Source: Borovskyia barvae
Taxonomy: Eukaryota > Euglenozoa > Kinetoplastea > Trypanosomatida > Trypanosomatidae
Direction of reading: 5' to 3'
Assembly: GCA_030849085.1 (NCBI GenBank)
Contig: JASAOM010001013.1
Span: forward strand, 1-64,000
Length of the DNA stretch: 64,000 bases
This document shows positions 39,718 to 50,030 of this stretch, one piece after another. The first letter of the stretch is position 1. Each line of letters begins with the position of its first letter. Both the position numbers and the translations under genes were made by a program. Under the pieces are notes generated by a model. That model saw nothing but the letters and a program-made list of their open reading frames with translations. It made no database searches and was not told the DNA's origin.

Positions 39718-41868
39718 TTTCACACTGTTTTGCCTCTAGGGTATCAACGAGCAACGTGACAACAGGTGCGGAGGAAGAAGGGTGAAGAGGCAGTAGTGAA
39801 CAATGTCGTGTGTGAGGGGGGGGGGCGCAACTCCCCCTGAACTCTCTTTATGTTGACAATAAGAACTCAAGATGGAGCTGGAGAACATGCGAAATCATGG
39901 AGGGAGAGACGTAAAGCAATGGTATGTTGTCACGGGGAAACGCAGGGGCAGTGGAGGTAAGTGAGAATGGGCAGCATCAGGAGAGAGAGGGGGACCGTGG
40001 CATTACGGTGCACGTTGTAGGCTGCGGCATAAACCCCTAAAAAAATAATGACCACAGAGTTATCGGATGATGCCTAACACCACCGAGTGGTGAAGAGAAG
40101 AGGAGGGAGGCACCATGTGAGAGATCCGGCAAGGAAAGTCCCCGAAATAAAAGAGAGCATGCAAGAGGATGGTCCCCAGAGTCCCTAGGGTACTTAAATT
40201 CTGCGATGCTGCACTCCTGCGCTTCAAAGTATTCATGAAAGAATGCCGTTAGGATAAACGGGGAGGAGGGAGAAAAGAACAGTGGCCCGCAAATTTCTCA
40301 AGCTACTAAACAAGACGCACTTTACTATGTCGGAAGTAGGGGCAAGCAGGGCAAGAGCGTCGCTTCTTATCCCTTGAAACTGTAAAGTTGGTAACACCAT
40401 CGATCATGTCGTGTGCGATTTCAAAGCTGTTTTCAAGGCTGTGTCTCCGGTGTTCGTTGGTGTGCAGTGGGCACAAGTCTACGAAGAACCACCCATACGA
40501 AAAAAAAAGATGTGGCGCAGGACCAAATCGAGAAAATAGCCGCGAGACTAGAAAACGTTTCGCATTTCTGCGAAACAAAAGGGGTCGAGCGAAACCACTA
40601 AAAAAAGGCGGTTTGGAAAGGAGAGTGGGGGAGCGAACGAAAGCAAAACAGGGGAAAATACCGGCGCACGTACAGAAACCAGAAACCCCCCTAAGACGGA
40701 GAAAGCGAAAACATAAGAGACATCCGCCGCAACGTATATAAAAAAAATCTCACCGTGGTACTTCCTTTGTGGAAAAGGGAGCGAGACTCCGCAATTTGTT
40801 TGGCAGAAAGGGGTGGCATGTACTACTCTCGGAGTGCCTCCATCTCGCCCCCCCCTCCACTTTCCTACCACCATCACACAGAGCAGGAAAAGTACCCCTT
40901 AGAACCTCGCTGCAGATGGTAGGCTGAGCCTTTTGTATTCGTCAGCCGTAGAGGGGCAGGGCGTGGAGAAGGGGCACGAAGCGTCAGTGAATCTTTTTTG
41001 TGCAGCATCTCGAAGCACCGTCGACACACCGGCGTCGTCGCACGCTCCACGGAAAACGGCACGGCAAAATCAAAATCAAAAGCAAAATGAGACAGAGCTG
41101 ATCTCTCCGCATCCAACATCTCCGAGAATACGACCCCTATTCCTATATGACAGAAGGGGAGGGAGGCTGCGCGCTCTGTCTCGTCATGACGGCCTCTATT
41201 TTCTCACCTGACATCGGACCTCTCACGTGCAATGTCATATATATATATATATATATAGGTGCGTCGCTCTCTTTCCCCTCTTCGGTCTTCGTTTCTGCTA
41301 CCGCTCCGCTATGGTGTGGATCTGAAGGTATACTGACTGCGCTTTGGGTGGGGTTAGCGGCGGTATAAAAACGCGGGGGCATTCATCACTTCTTCCATTT
41401 TTTCTCGTTTTTTTTGCATTTCGTCCTCTCCCCCTCCCCCCATCCATCTTTGCGCTCAGCCATCATCTTCCTCTCTACCTGCTTATCACTCAGATAGAAA
41501 CAGAGAGCCCTATCCTCGTTCCTTCCATCGGCCCCTCACGTACACCTCTCTATATATACGCATATAACCCAATGGGAGAGGTGAGGTACACCACCCCCAC
41601 TCCAAAGCCTCCAATCTTTCCCTTCAAAAAGGGGAGAGAGAAGAGAGAAACACAGCCCAGCGGACAGAACGCAATCTTCGAAAAGTCACTTTTAAGGGCG
41701 ATCCTGCCATTGAATGAGCTTTCAAAACGGTTTCTCCCGTTGGAGCATAAGCAACGCGGCACTGTCCCTCACTCGCTAGCACCACGAACTTCGCCGCTAC
41801 AAGAAGGTCCCGTGATGGTTCGTAACCCCGGACGAAAAAAAACGTCGGGAAGGATCGAAGTAGGGACT
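39718..41868. other. intergenic region between the 42-43 kb gene and the PDI-like gene
   Basis: About 2.1 kb without a supportable gene. A TA run lies at 41237-41257. A pyrimidine-rich transcript block follows upstream of the PDI-like ATG (minus strand CCTCTTCACCCTTCTTCCTCC at about 39,760-39,790). The plus-strand frame 41344-42246 is partly a shadow of the neighbouring gene. Confidence 0.6.
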
Positions 41869-42990
41869 TCATGGGGCAGCCGCAGGGGTTTCTGCATCTG
41901 CCATTGTCTTTTCACGTGCATCGCGCTGCTTCAAGTAGTGGATGTAGCCAAAGCGAGTTTGGTTCATGTACCACACCTGGTCTTGGTTTGGGAATTCCTC
42001 CAACGGTCGCTGCCACCAGAAAAAGCCGGTGCTCCAATCCTTTGGCACGCCGAAAGGTCGAACAAACGTGCGGCCGGGGTAATACAGATTACTATTCATC
42101 GCGTACATGGCGGTGACCGACATGGCGTTGCGAGCGATGAGGTACATGGTACCAAACAGCATCACGAACAGCGGGATCTCACGCCATCCTACACGCATGT
42201 TGCTGTCACTCCAAGACCTGAACCAGTTGTAGCGCTCCACCTCTGACACGAGCCCTTCGTCATCCATTCCAAAGTAAAATTCCTTCTTACACTGCAGCTT
42301 CGGCACCTCGTATCCTGGCGGCGGCCAGTCCGGGTTCCACGAGCGGGTACGCATGGTGGGCTGAATCTCATCCCACTTCGTGATTGTGTCAGACCAGTGA
42401 TACCACGTGTTGCGGTTGAGGAGCTCCTTCGGCACACTCCGAAAGCCCGGCCGGTTCCGCTGCCATGCCTCGCCTGGATAGTAAAACTCAGCTGCATCCC
42501 ATTGTTCTTTCACGGCGTACGCAGCCGCGACCTTCGAATTCACGCCTGGCTTCGTATATTCGTCGAAGTACTCGTAAAGCCGATATTTGGAGGGTGTGTG
42601 CAGACTTCCGTGGTTCGTGGTGGAGTTGTCCTCTCGCATACCCTGGTAGAACTGTTCGCGCCCCTCGCTCTTACGAAACTCTGACTGTGAATTGATGTTT
42701 TCATCAACCCGATGATAATCCCACCGGTCGCGCGGGCGCTCTGTGAAGTATCGCTGCTTCTCGAGTTCTTCTTTTGTCACGCGGGTGGACTTCGCACCAT
42801 ACGGGATGGTCCAGCCATGGAAGCCGGCGAACTGGAACCCGTGGTACCCACGTAAGGGTGTCCGCTGAGCATTCGGACACGACGACGAGGAAGAACAGGA
42901 TGAGGGGCTCAGGGGCAAGACGACCACCGCTAGCGAGCTAGAGAAGGTAGCGACGAAGCCCTTGCGGGACGAAGTGACACAACTTCGCAT
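41869..42990 (-). CDS. mitochondrial inner-membrane-type protein of unknown function
   Basis: The 373-residue product begins with a basic/Ser-rich leader (MRSCVTSSRKGFVATFSSSL) suited to mitochondrial import. The body is rich in Trp, Tyr, Arg and Asp, with segments such as EEFYYPGEAW-like FYYPGEAWQRNRPGFRSVP and TRSWNPDWPPPGYEVP. One membrane helix (EIPLFVMLFGTMYLIARNAM, about 271-290) is followed by an aromatic-rich tail (WSTGFFWWQRPLEEFP). Single-helix, aromatic, charge-rich proteins like this are typical of lineage-specific accessory subunits of kinetoplastid respiratory complexes or ATP synthase. That is an inference; I cannot name the complex. The start is the ATG at 42990, first in frame. 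Confidence 0.75.
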   Translation of the reverse strand: MRSCVTSSRKGFVATFSSSLAVVVLPLSPSSCSSSSSCPNAQRTPLRGYHGFQFAGFHGWTIPYGAKSTRVTKEELEKQRYFTERPRDRWDYHRVDENINSQSEFRKSEGREQFYQGMREDNSTTNHGSLHTPSKYRLYEYFDEYTKPGVNSKVAAAYAVKEQWDAAEFYYPGEAWQRNRPGFRSVPKELLNRNTWYHWSDTITKWDEIQPTMRTRSWNPDWPPPGYEVPKLQCKKEFYFGMDDEGLVSEVERYNWFRSWSDSNMRVGWREIPLFVMLFGTMYLIARNAMSVTAMYAMNSNLYYPGRTFVRPFGVPKDWSTGFFWWQRPLEEFPNQDQVWYMNQTRFGYIHYLKQRDAREKTMADAETPAAAP

Positions 42991-44489
42991 GGTGACCTAC
43001 GAGGCTAAAATTCAAACGCCGTTGGGAAAGAAGTCGGAGAAGATGTGTGTGCTGCTGCTGACCCAAGAGTGCGCTCTACTTGCAGACACACAGACACACA
43101 CTCACACACACAAATACAAACACCAAAGCTGACTCTGAAAGATTCTGTGTCTTGCAGCGTCCTTGACGACGTAAAATGTGTGTGCCACCCAAAGTGCGAG
43201 TGGCACAGCGCCGTCGATTCACTACCGAGCTCGATACAAAACACAAGGCAAGTTGCTACTATATTACGCAAAATGGAAAGGACCCAAAAGATATGTTTCC
43301 TTTTTGGAAATGGTTCTACTAGTATCCGTAAATGTGTGAAGGCAAGTGGAAAGACATGTGCGATAACTCGGGAGGGGGGGAGGAGAGAGGCAACGAATGA
43401 ATACGCCAGTACCGGAGATCGACTGTAGCTAGGACAGGAGATGCTCTTGCCTCAAACACGCGAGCAGCGGTCCTCAGGTACTTGTGTGTACCCACGAAAG
43501 ATGTTGGGGAGTAGCTAAAGTGAAGTACCTCTCCACACCACAGTGTGATGTATATATATATATATATATATATCCGTTGTCAGTACGGTCAGTAACGCAA
43601 TCGTGTCTATCCGGCACGACTTTTTCCAGGCCCACAGGTCGGGAATTAATAATGTGGAGGTGCGAATACCGAGGGATGACGAGCAGCAGCCCTGAAAAGA
43701 ATTAATACTACTATGACTAAAAACTGAAGATGAAAATAGTGGCAGATAACAGATATGGCTAATGAAAAGAACGTGCCTCCCATCTGTTGTGACGAAGGCT
43801 TCTTTCGAGAGAAAAGATCGGCCATGTACAAATGAAGAGGACGCGGAAGGGAAGCGAGGCGAGGGATGAGGAGAGAGAGGGGACAGGGGGTACAAGTGCG
43901 GCTCTGCATGAAAATTTGAAGAGTGGGGTTCGAAAGACCACCCGGACATGAATCACCCAACCAAGCAGACGGGCCCAGTCACTCCGGCGTGATAAACTGA
44001 TGTGGAGCGGCTGAAGGGATTCTCTATAATAATCAGGGAGCTTCTCCACAACAGGGAAAAGGGGAGGAGGGGAGGGGGAAGCACTCGTAAAAGAGAGCAC
44101 AGAGGAGGGAGCCGGAAATAGTCGGCCACACAGCCCGCCTTTTCATCTTCCCCGGCAACGGCGTGTATGATTTAGGGAATCTTAGCGGTAGCAGCGAAAA
44201 GCAGCGGAAGAGCCCAACAGGTACACACGGAACAGCAGAGTTAGAAGCACTGAGAGGGGGGGATAGAGAAGAGGTGCAACAGCGGTACCGCATTCGACAA
44301 AGAAGCGTGCCGAAACACGGATGACCCCCCTCCCCCCCGAAACGGATGAAAAGAAGGTGGAAAGGGATAAAAAACGCCGGAATTCCCTGCGGCAGCAACG
44401 CATGTATCACCGTCCATCGTGGAGTCCTCTTCGAAAGCATAGCGGCCGAAGAAAGAGGAGGATGGAAGCGGAGCAGATGACGGGTATTC
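42991..44489. other. intergenic region between HOP1 and the 42-43 kb gene
   Basis: About 1.5 kb without a gene. It contains CA repeats (43079-43113) close upstream of the mitochondrial protein's start and a long TA run (43551-43572). Purine-rich plus-strand blocks lie at 43,840-43,900 and 44,040-44,120. Confidence 0.6.
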
Positions 44490-46112
44490 CTAGCGAAGGC
44501 GGCGTTTACGGCTCGCCTCAGTAGCGCCACGCTTTTCTTGCGCTTTCGGTGAGCGTTTCCTCGCCTCCTCCCGTTCGAGGTACATGCTCAACTCGTGAAG
44601 CTCTGTATTACACTGGTGTGACAACAGTTGCGTGAGTTGCCCCAAGCGGAGCAGCTTCTGAAGCAACGGTAAAGGGGGGTCCTCAACCGTCCATTCATGG
44701 ATCGATATAGCGGGAAGACCATTACGAGGCTGGCCCTGCGGAGCATGGGCCAACCCTTCAGCACACAGCTTATGCAAAATAGCGGCGGCCACGTCCTCGG
44801 AGACATCCAATGGGCAATGATGGGTACGGTAGGTATGGACTTCTGCAGCGGTGAACCTTCCGCGGCCACTGCTCGCACTTGGTGCTTTGGAGAACAGGAA
44901 AGCTGTGAAGAGTAGATACACTGTCTCAGCAGGCCGCAGTATCCGTTGGTGCTTGCCATGATCAATCTCTCCAAGCAGCTGGCCTACACTACCGAGGTGC
45001 GCTACTTCCCTTGCTTCACAAACTTCGTCATTCGCCTTCAGCTGTACACCATCAGCACCTGAGCTGCACAGCGAACGATCGGTGCCGGCTGCATCTCCAC
45101 TATCACCACAACTAGCAGCAGCGCCATCACTCGGAGCACGTTGCTGTTCGAGCCCCTCGTCCAAATGGAGATGCTTCTGCGGCCGCCCCAAGCTCGTTTT
45201 CTCTTCAAGCATCTTGGGCACCTCGGCGTGCGAAGAAAATGTGCTGTTGAGACCGGAGCGCAGCGGTGCAGATGCAGCGGCCACTCCATCGTAATCTTCA
45301 CTACCGCTTCCTGCAGCCGTGGAGGCTGCCGTAGTCTGTGACAGCTGGCGCTGGATCTGCTGCAGAAGCGGATGTCTTACCGCTACCGAGAACAGGTGGT
45401 AACTGGTGTCCATCGACCCCACGTGAATGTGGTGTTTTACTTCATCTCTATAGAGATGTTTCATGTGCTCGCTGGCGGGCGCGAAACATGGCGGCTCGTA
45501 GGTGGCCGGTGTTATCTCGTCGTAGTAACTAAGCCGCATTGTCAGCACACGCTCCGACAAGAGAGGCGGCAGCGTTTCCACGATGTCCATCAGACGTTCC
45601 AAGATGTTGGCCAACATTCGCTGCACCTCCTGCTTTGTACACCGGCGCCGATGATAGGACTTCGTGCCAGCGTCGGAGCCTCGGAGTGCCATGTTTCCCG
45701 TGCTCAGTTCCATTCCAGCAACACCCTGTGCCGTCTCAGCATTTTTGATGGTTTGCAACGCAGCTAGACTCATATTGGCGCGCTGTCCATCACTGCTGTA
45801 GTTAAATCCGAAGCAGTAGCTCTCCAGGAGCGCGGTGCACTTGGCATCGTACACGCACAACGCCATCTCCTTCAGGTAGCTGCGATTGAGTGCATCAAAG
45901 GCACCTCTCTCAATCCATTCCGAAATGGCCAAAGACTCCGCCGTGGAGGGAATAAGCTGACGCAGGGGTACGCCCAGAAAAGGTCGCTGTTCAAACGCGT
46001 TTTCACTACAAAGTCCACGGGCGTACGTGATGCAGGAGACGGAGGCTCGCACAAAGTTACGAATCGCCGCCAGACTCTGCGTCTGATTCACGGCGGTAAC
46101 CGTCGATGTCAT
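44490..46112 (-). CDS. HOP1: HORMA-domain meiotic chromosome-axis protein (Hop1-like)
   Basis: The 540-residue product has an N-terminal HORMA domain (about 10-250). GLCSENAFEQRPFLGVPLRQ, then SEWIERGAFDALNRSYLKEM, ALLESYCFGFNYSSDG and RLSYYDEITPATYEPPCF follow the Hop1/HORMAD pattern closely. Hop1 builds the meiotic axis and directs recombination. Residues 260-400 are Ser/Ala/Gly-rich and disordered. A second folded block (about 405-480: ETVYLLFTAFLFSKAP, VSEDVAAAILHKLCAEGLAH, GLPAISIHEW) has the look of a winged-helix domain, as found in the chromatin-binding region of some HORMADs. A Lys/Arg-rich tail ends the protein. Hop1 is preferred over Rev7 and Mad2 because of the length and the YDEITP/PPCF element. 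The start is the first in-frame ATG. Confidence 0.85.
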   Translation of the reverse strand: MTSTVTAVNQTQSLAAIRNFVRASVSCITYARGLCSENAFEQRPFLGVPLRQLIPSTAESLAISEWIERGAFDALNRSYLKEMALCVYDAKCTALLESYCFGFNYSSDGQRANMSLAALQTIKNAETAQGVAGMELSTGNMALRGSDAGTKSYHRRRCTKQEVQRMLANILERLMDIVETLPPLLSERVLTMRLSYYDEITPATYEPPCFAPASEHMKHLYRDEVKHHIHVGSMDTSYHLFSVAVRHPLLQQIQRQLSQTTAASTAAGSGSEDYDGVAAASAPLRSGLNSTFSSHAEVPKMLEEKTSLGRPQKHLHLDEGLEQQRAPSDGAAASCGDSGDAAGTDRSLCSSGADGVQLKANDEVCEAREVAHLGSVGQLLGEIDHGKHQRILRPAETVYLLFTAFLFSKAPSASSGRGRFTAAEVHTYRTHHCPLDVSEDVAAAILHKLCAEGLAHAPQGQPRNGLPAISIHEWTVEDPPLPLLQKLLRLGQLTQLLSHQCNTELHELSMYLEREEARKRSPKAQEKRGATEASRKRRLR

Positions 46113-47071
46113 GTGCGATGCTGGCGGTGATCGAAGCAGTGCGATGTGCGAATCTGTTTACAACCACGTGCTTTACAGGGAGAGACTGCAGAGGGACCAA
46201 TGAGAGAATGCAGGGGGAGCCTCAGTTCTCATCGAATTTTCCTTCCCCCCAAAAAAAATGAGTTCAGCGCAATGGAAGGCACGTAGAACACAGGGATGGA
46301 TAAGGGTCTCAAATCATCTGTAACGACCTCTGTGCTGTGAGCATTCACCTGCAAGGCAGTAGCCATCGCTAACCTCTTAACAGTTCGCTTTCGTCCGGGG
46401 GACGAGGGGGGGAGGGAGAACAGGTCTGTTCACACGCGTAGATAAACGACCAGAGGGAGAGAGAAGAAGTGCGGTCGGAAACAAGATAGGCTCAAGAAGG
46501 AGGGGAGGAGTTCAGAAAGAGAGAGAGAGAGAGCACTGCGTAATGGGAGAAGAAGGCATCGAAGAATCGAAAACTGTGTACGTTGGTAATGAATAAGGGA
46601 AGTGCTAATTCCACTTTTCCTAAAGGTCGCTCACACTTCGTTGCACAGATGTCAGGCATTCAGCAGACAAGGATGCCGAAAGGAATTGCTCCGTATGTTA
46701 CAACCACATGAGCTGCAGTGTCTTCCACATCTGGTAACAACCGCCCATCGTGGTGTACACCGACACCTTTCTGCCCGAAAGCATTCATGTAGAAGCATCC
46801 GAGGGTAAGAGAAGCCCATACGGCGTTGGACATGTGTAGAGCAAAGATCTTTCATTCCCTTCCCTCACCGCCAGTCCCGTTCATGTACTTCTACATTCCT
46901 TATTTTCCCGCATTCTTCGGGAACATTTTATGGTATTTTCTTGTTTAATGATACTGTTCACCTCATCCTATCCGTGAAACAACGAGACGAGAGATCTCGA
47001 TCATGAAAAAGTACTAAAGGAAAAGAAGAAAGGGCGGCTAAACTGAAGTGTGTCAGCGTCGGGACTTTCGT
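46113..47071. other. intergenic region between eL24 copy 1 and HOP1
   Basis: About 1 kb without a gene. A GA run at 46515-46533 (CT in the transcript sense) is a candidate pyrimidine tract for HOP1 trans-splicing, though it lies about 400 bases upstream of the ATG. Confidence 0.55.
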
Positions 47072-47446
47072 CTACTTCTTGGCGGCCTTGCGCTCAGCCA
47101 CCTCAGCACGGACAGCCTTGGCCTTGGCAGAGCGGTCCTCCTTGCGCGTCGCGCGCACCTCCTGGATGTAGGACAGATCCGCACCAACGATGGCGCGCTG
47201 CACCTTCACGGCGCGCGCGGCGCGGCGACGAGTCACGCGGTCCGTCGTCGTCTTGCGGTTGATCCGGCGGTACGTGCGCGTCCACGGGATGAAGCGCGGG
47301 TTCTTCTTGCGCATGTACAGCGCGAAGCACTTCGGGCGCGAGAAGGTCAGCACCGGCTTCGTCGACAGGAACGCGAACGGCACATACCGGCGGCCGTGGC
47401 CGGGGTGCACCGCGAAGTTGGAGAACTCGCACTCGATCGTACGCAT
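47072..47446 (-). CDS. RPL24: 60S ribosomal protein L24 (eL24), copy 1
   Basis: The 124-residue product is eL24 of the large ribosomal subunit, located at the subunit interface. The N-terminus MRTIECEFSNFAVHPGHGRR corresponds to the family's zinc-ribbon-like region, here without the CxxC pair found in many homologues. FAFLSTKPVLTFSRPKCFAL and NPRFIPWTRTYRRINRK are clear L24 motifs, and the C-terminus is Lys/Arg/Ala-rich. The coding sequence is identical, base for base, to the copy at 52993-53367. The open frame extends ten codons further upstream; the ATG at 47446 is the family start and is where the identity between copies makes sense. GC-rich third positions fit high expression. Confidence 0.95.
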   Translation of the reverse strand: MRTIECEFSNFAVHPGHGRRYVPFAFLSTKPVLTFSRPKCFALYMRKKNPRFIPWTRTYRRINRKTTTDRVTRRRAARAVKVQRAIVGADLSYIQEVRATRKEDRSAKAKAVRAEVAERKAAKK

Positions 47447-48335
47447 GGCTGCTACGAAAAATAAGACGAAGCACACTAAAGCTTTGGCGCAATGTATATC
47501 GCGTAAGTAGTCCGTGTAGACGAGAAGTGTGGAGCGAAAATAGCGAGGATGAAGAAGAGCGTGAAGTAAATGTGGGGGTGGAGATGTACAGGTGAAATTG
47601 AAAGGTGGCAGTGCAAGGGGAGGGTATCCAACAGCGGCAAGAGGGCGCTCAGCTATCGAGGAAAACGTGCTTCAGCAGGATAAACATATGTATCTGCGAA
47701 GAGAGAGCCAGAGAAGTCACCAGCGTTTAGAATAGTGTTAAGAAACTTTTAAGCCGTGCAGGTCAACGGATGGTGGCCCTGGTGAAGCAATCAACTGAGA
47801 TTGCTACAAGGTAGTGGTTCATGACAGAAGAAGACTCCATGCACTTCTCATCGGTACATGTGCAAAACACTCCAAAAATGGGTTTCTTATGCACACCGTT
47901 ATCTCGAGAGGAGGAGTAAGAGGATCGACGATCTCGGGAAAGAAGAGACGGGGCATTCCCGAATATCACGGCGTAACATCCTGGAGGGAGGTGAGAGGAA
48001 GACGGGGGGGAGAAGGGAGTACCGCACGCTCCAGCTTCCTCCTTTTGTCTTCATCTCATCTCCCATGGATTTTGCAAAGCTCTCTTCTGCGAAAAAGGCG
48101 TACCCCATGACATGGAGTGGCCGCACCCGCAATGCCTCGGCCATGGACGCGCATATTCAGAAGAAGCTGGCCAAAGAGCGATCCTGATGGTCGGTGCAAG
48201 TTCCTTCCCTTTAAGTGTGTGTGTGTGTGTGTGTCCGGTTAGGGGTGGACATCTCGTTCCCCAGCTGCCCCTCACACCATTTACACAAAAAACTGTGTGA
48301 GGGTAAGGGAATACGAAGGGAGGCTTGCATCAGCA
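47447..48335. other. intergenic region between the Cys-rich protein gene and eL24 copy 1
   Basis: About 0.9 kb without a gene. It contains a GT run at 48215-48234. The first ten bases upstream of the L24 ATG (47447-47456) are shared with the other L24 copy; beyond them the sequence differs. Confidence 0.6.
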
Positions 48336-48797
48336 TTAGAGTTCGGCCTCTTCATCGCTATCAAGCCTCCGCGGACTGTGCAGTGTCAGAGAAGTGTAAT
48401 AAGGCGTTGCGGTGCAGGCTGAAGGAAGCTCCGCCTTGTCCACGTTGCGCAGACAGTGACGAATTCGCTCAGGAGTGGCTTCGTCAGCTCCAAAATCGCA
48501 CTTGCCCTCCGGAATCAATTTTCCTGTCGCAACGAGGAAGCAGATGGCTCGAGCGCCGAGCCATACTTTGCACTCGTGACTGTCGTTCTCTGTAAAGTGA
48601 TTGAGCATGCAGTCGACGCGAGACTTTTCATGGGGTGGGCACTCCTTCTCTAGTACCCCCTGGCAAGCCTGACTGAGGGAATGGAATTTAGGTGAACGCA
48701 CCGTGGAATACGCGGCGGAAGCAGGGGCGATCTCTCGGCCTGTAGCAGCAGCTAGCACCAGACAGGCGAGCAGCACAAGACGAAAATACGACGTCAT
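48336..48797 (-). CDS. small secreted/ER Cys-rich protein
   Basis: The 153-residue product starts with a clean signal peptide (MTSYFRLVLLACLVLAAATG) and a predicted cleavage near residue 20. The mature part has about seven Cys residues in a pattern that includes SQACQGVLEKECPPHEKSRV, DCMLNHFTENDSHECKVWLG and a later CDFG and RHCLRN. This is loosely reminiscent of a Cys-rich GLG1-type repeat. The protein ends DSDEEAEL, a KDEL-like acidic-Leu tail that may retain it in the ER. The frame extends 26 codons further upstream, but the ATG at 48797 gives the signal peptide at the very N-terminus. Function is unknown. Confidence 0.72.
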   Translation of the reverse strand: MTSYFRLVLLACLVLAAATGREIAPASAAYSTVRSPKFHSLSQACQGVLEKECPPHEKSRVDCMLNHFTENDSHECKVWLGARAICFLVATGKLIPEGKCDFGADEATPERIRHCLRNVDKAELPSACTATPYYTSLTLHSPRRLDSDEEAEL

Positions 48798-50030
48798 GGC
48801 CGTTATTCGCTGTACGGAAGCGGTATAGAAAAAAAAGCACGTGAACCCCCGGAGTGCTGTGCTGCAAAACGGCAAGGAATGAATCTTAAAATACCCCTCA
48901 ACGGAAATATATGTTTGGTCAGCTCGCTGTGCTTGAACAGGCTGTGAGGAGCTTGACAGAAGATCCGCCGAAAAGGCAAACCTGCGTGTTGCGGTTGTGG
49001 TGCGAATCTTCTCCGCACCTTCCTCGATATTAATTCGATTGCCGGAAGAGTACCCCTTCGCCCGCTCCGGTTTTCACTCTCTCTATAGAGCGCAGTAGAA
49101 ATGACGTTTTTCTGCGGCGGGTGGTGGTAATGATGGCGGCTGCTCGTAAAGGGCCCCGGACGATCCTTTGAAAAAAAAAAGTACAATTCCAATACGGTAG
49201 AGCGACCAACGAGAAAGTGCAGGGGGAGGGGAGCAGCACCGAGATAAAACTCTCGAGAGGAGATGCATCATGAACGAGGGCCAACAACAAGGCCATGCAC
49301 GTTCTTTGCTGCGGTGGCACGCTTCACATGAGCTTCGCCGAGGAGCAGGTAGCGGCACATTGTCGCATCACTGAGCAGACGAAAACATTGCTGAGCGCAC
49401 GCGTCAGTTCCTGCGCAGTGATTAGCGCATTTCGATAAGAGCCTCGTTCGAGCCTCTACTACCGCAAGGGTGCACGTCTTCGTTCGCTAGCCATGAGAAA
49501 GGGAGATGGCGGGACCGAATAAACAAAGTGTCGTGGAGATGGAGTGCGAATTCGCCTCCCCCCCCCTCCCCCTCGAAGCACTGTTAGACTCCCAAGATGC
49601 ACCTTCTGCTTTCCCACAGACACAGCAGTCCAGCTCACCCAGGCATCTCACCACGAAACTCCCCACGATAGGTAGCGATGTGGCTCGAAGCAAGTCATGG
49701 GCATTAAAGAAGGGGAGGGGGGAAATTACCGATGGGAAAGGAAGAGCCGAACTATCAAAACAAACCAAAAAGCCGCACCAAAGCCGGCTACGTAGCAGAG
49801 TAATTTTATTTTCTCGAACGCATTCCTGTTTTTCTGTGTGGGATGTGGAAAGGTGGTCGGTCCTACATGGATGGGCATCATGAACCGCTCTGTCGAGAGG
49901 TGAAAAAAACTCCGAGGATGACGAGGGTTGCCCTGCAGAGGGAAGCAAAGCCAGCGGTGGAACCTTTCTCTCCTGCTAAGATCGATACTGGCATCCTCCA
50001 GTATGATTCGCTGTGCACACCACTTCGTAA
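48798..50030. other. intergenic region between the 50-51.7 kb gene and the Cys-rich protein gene
   Basis: About 1.2 kb without a supportable gene. A purine-rich plus-strand block lies at about 49,200-49,260. Open frames such as 49487-49948 minus have no recognisable domain. Confidence 0.6.

Noticed and set aside
41344-42246. 300-codon plus-strand open frame
   Set aside because: Its second half is the antisense shadow of the mitochondrial membrane protein gene, and the first half is microsatellite-rich intergenic DNA.
43915-43945. GGGGTTCGAAAGACC, resembling a tRNA T-loop
   Set aside because: No cloverleaf can be built around it; the D-arm and acceptor stem are missing.
46602-46808. 68-codon plus-strand open frame with His/Cys/Arg content
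   Set aside because: Short, antisense to the unit, not conserved-looking, and without a zinc-binding spacing.
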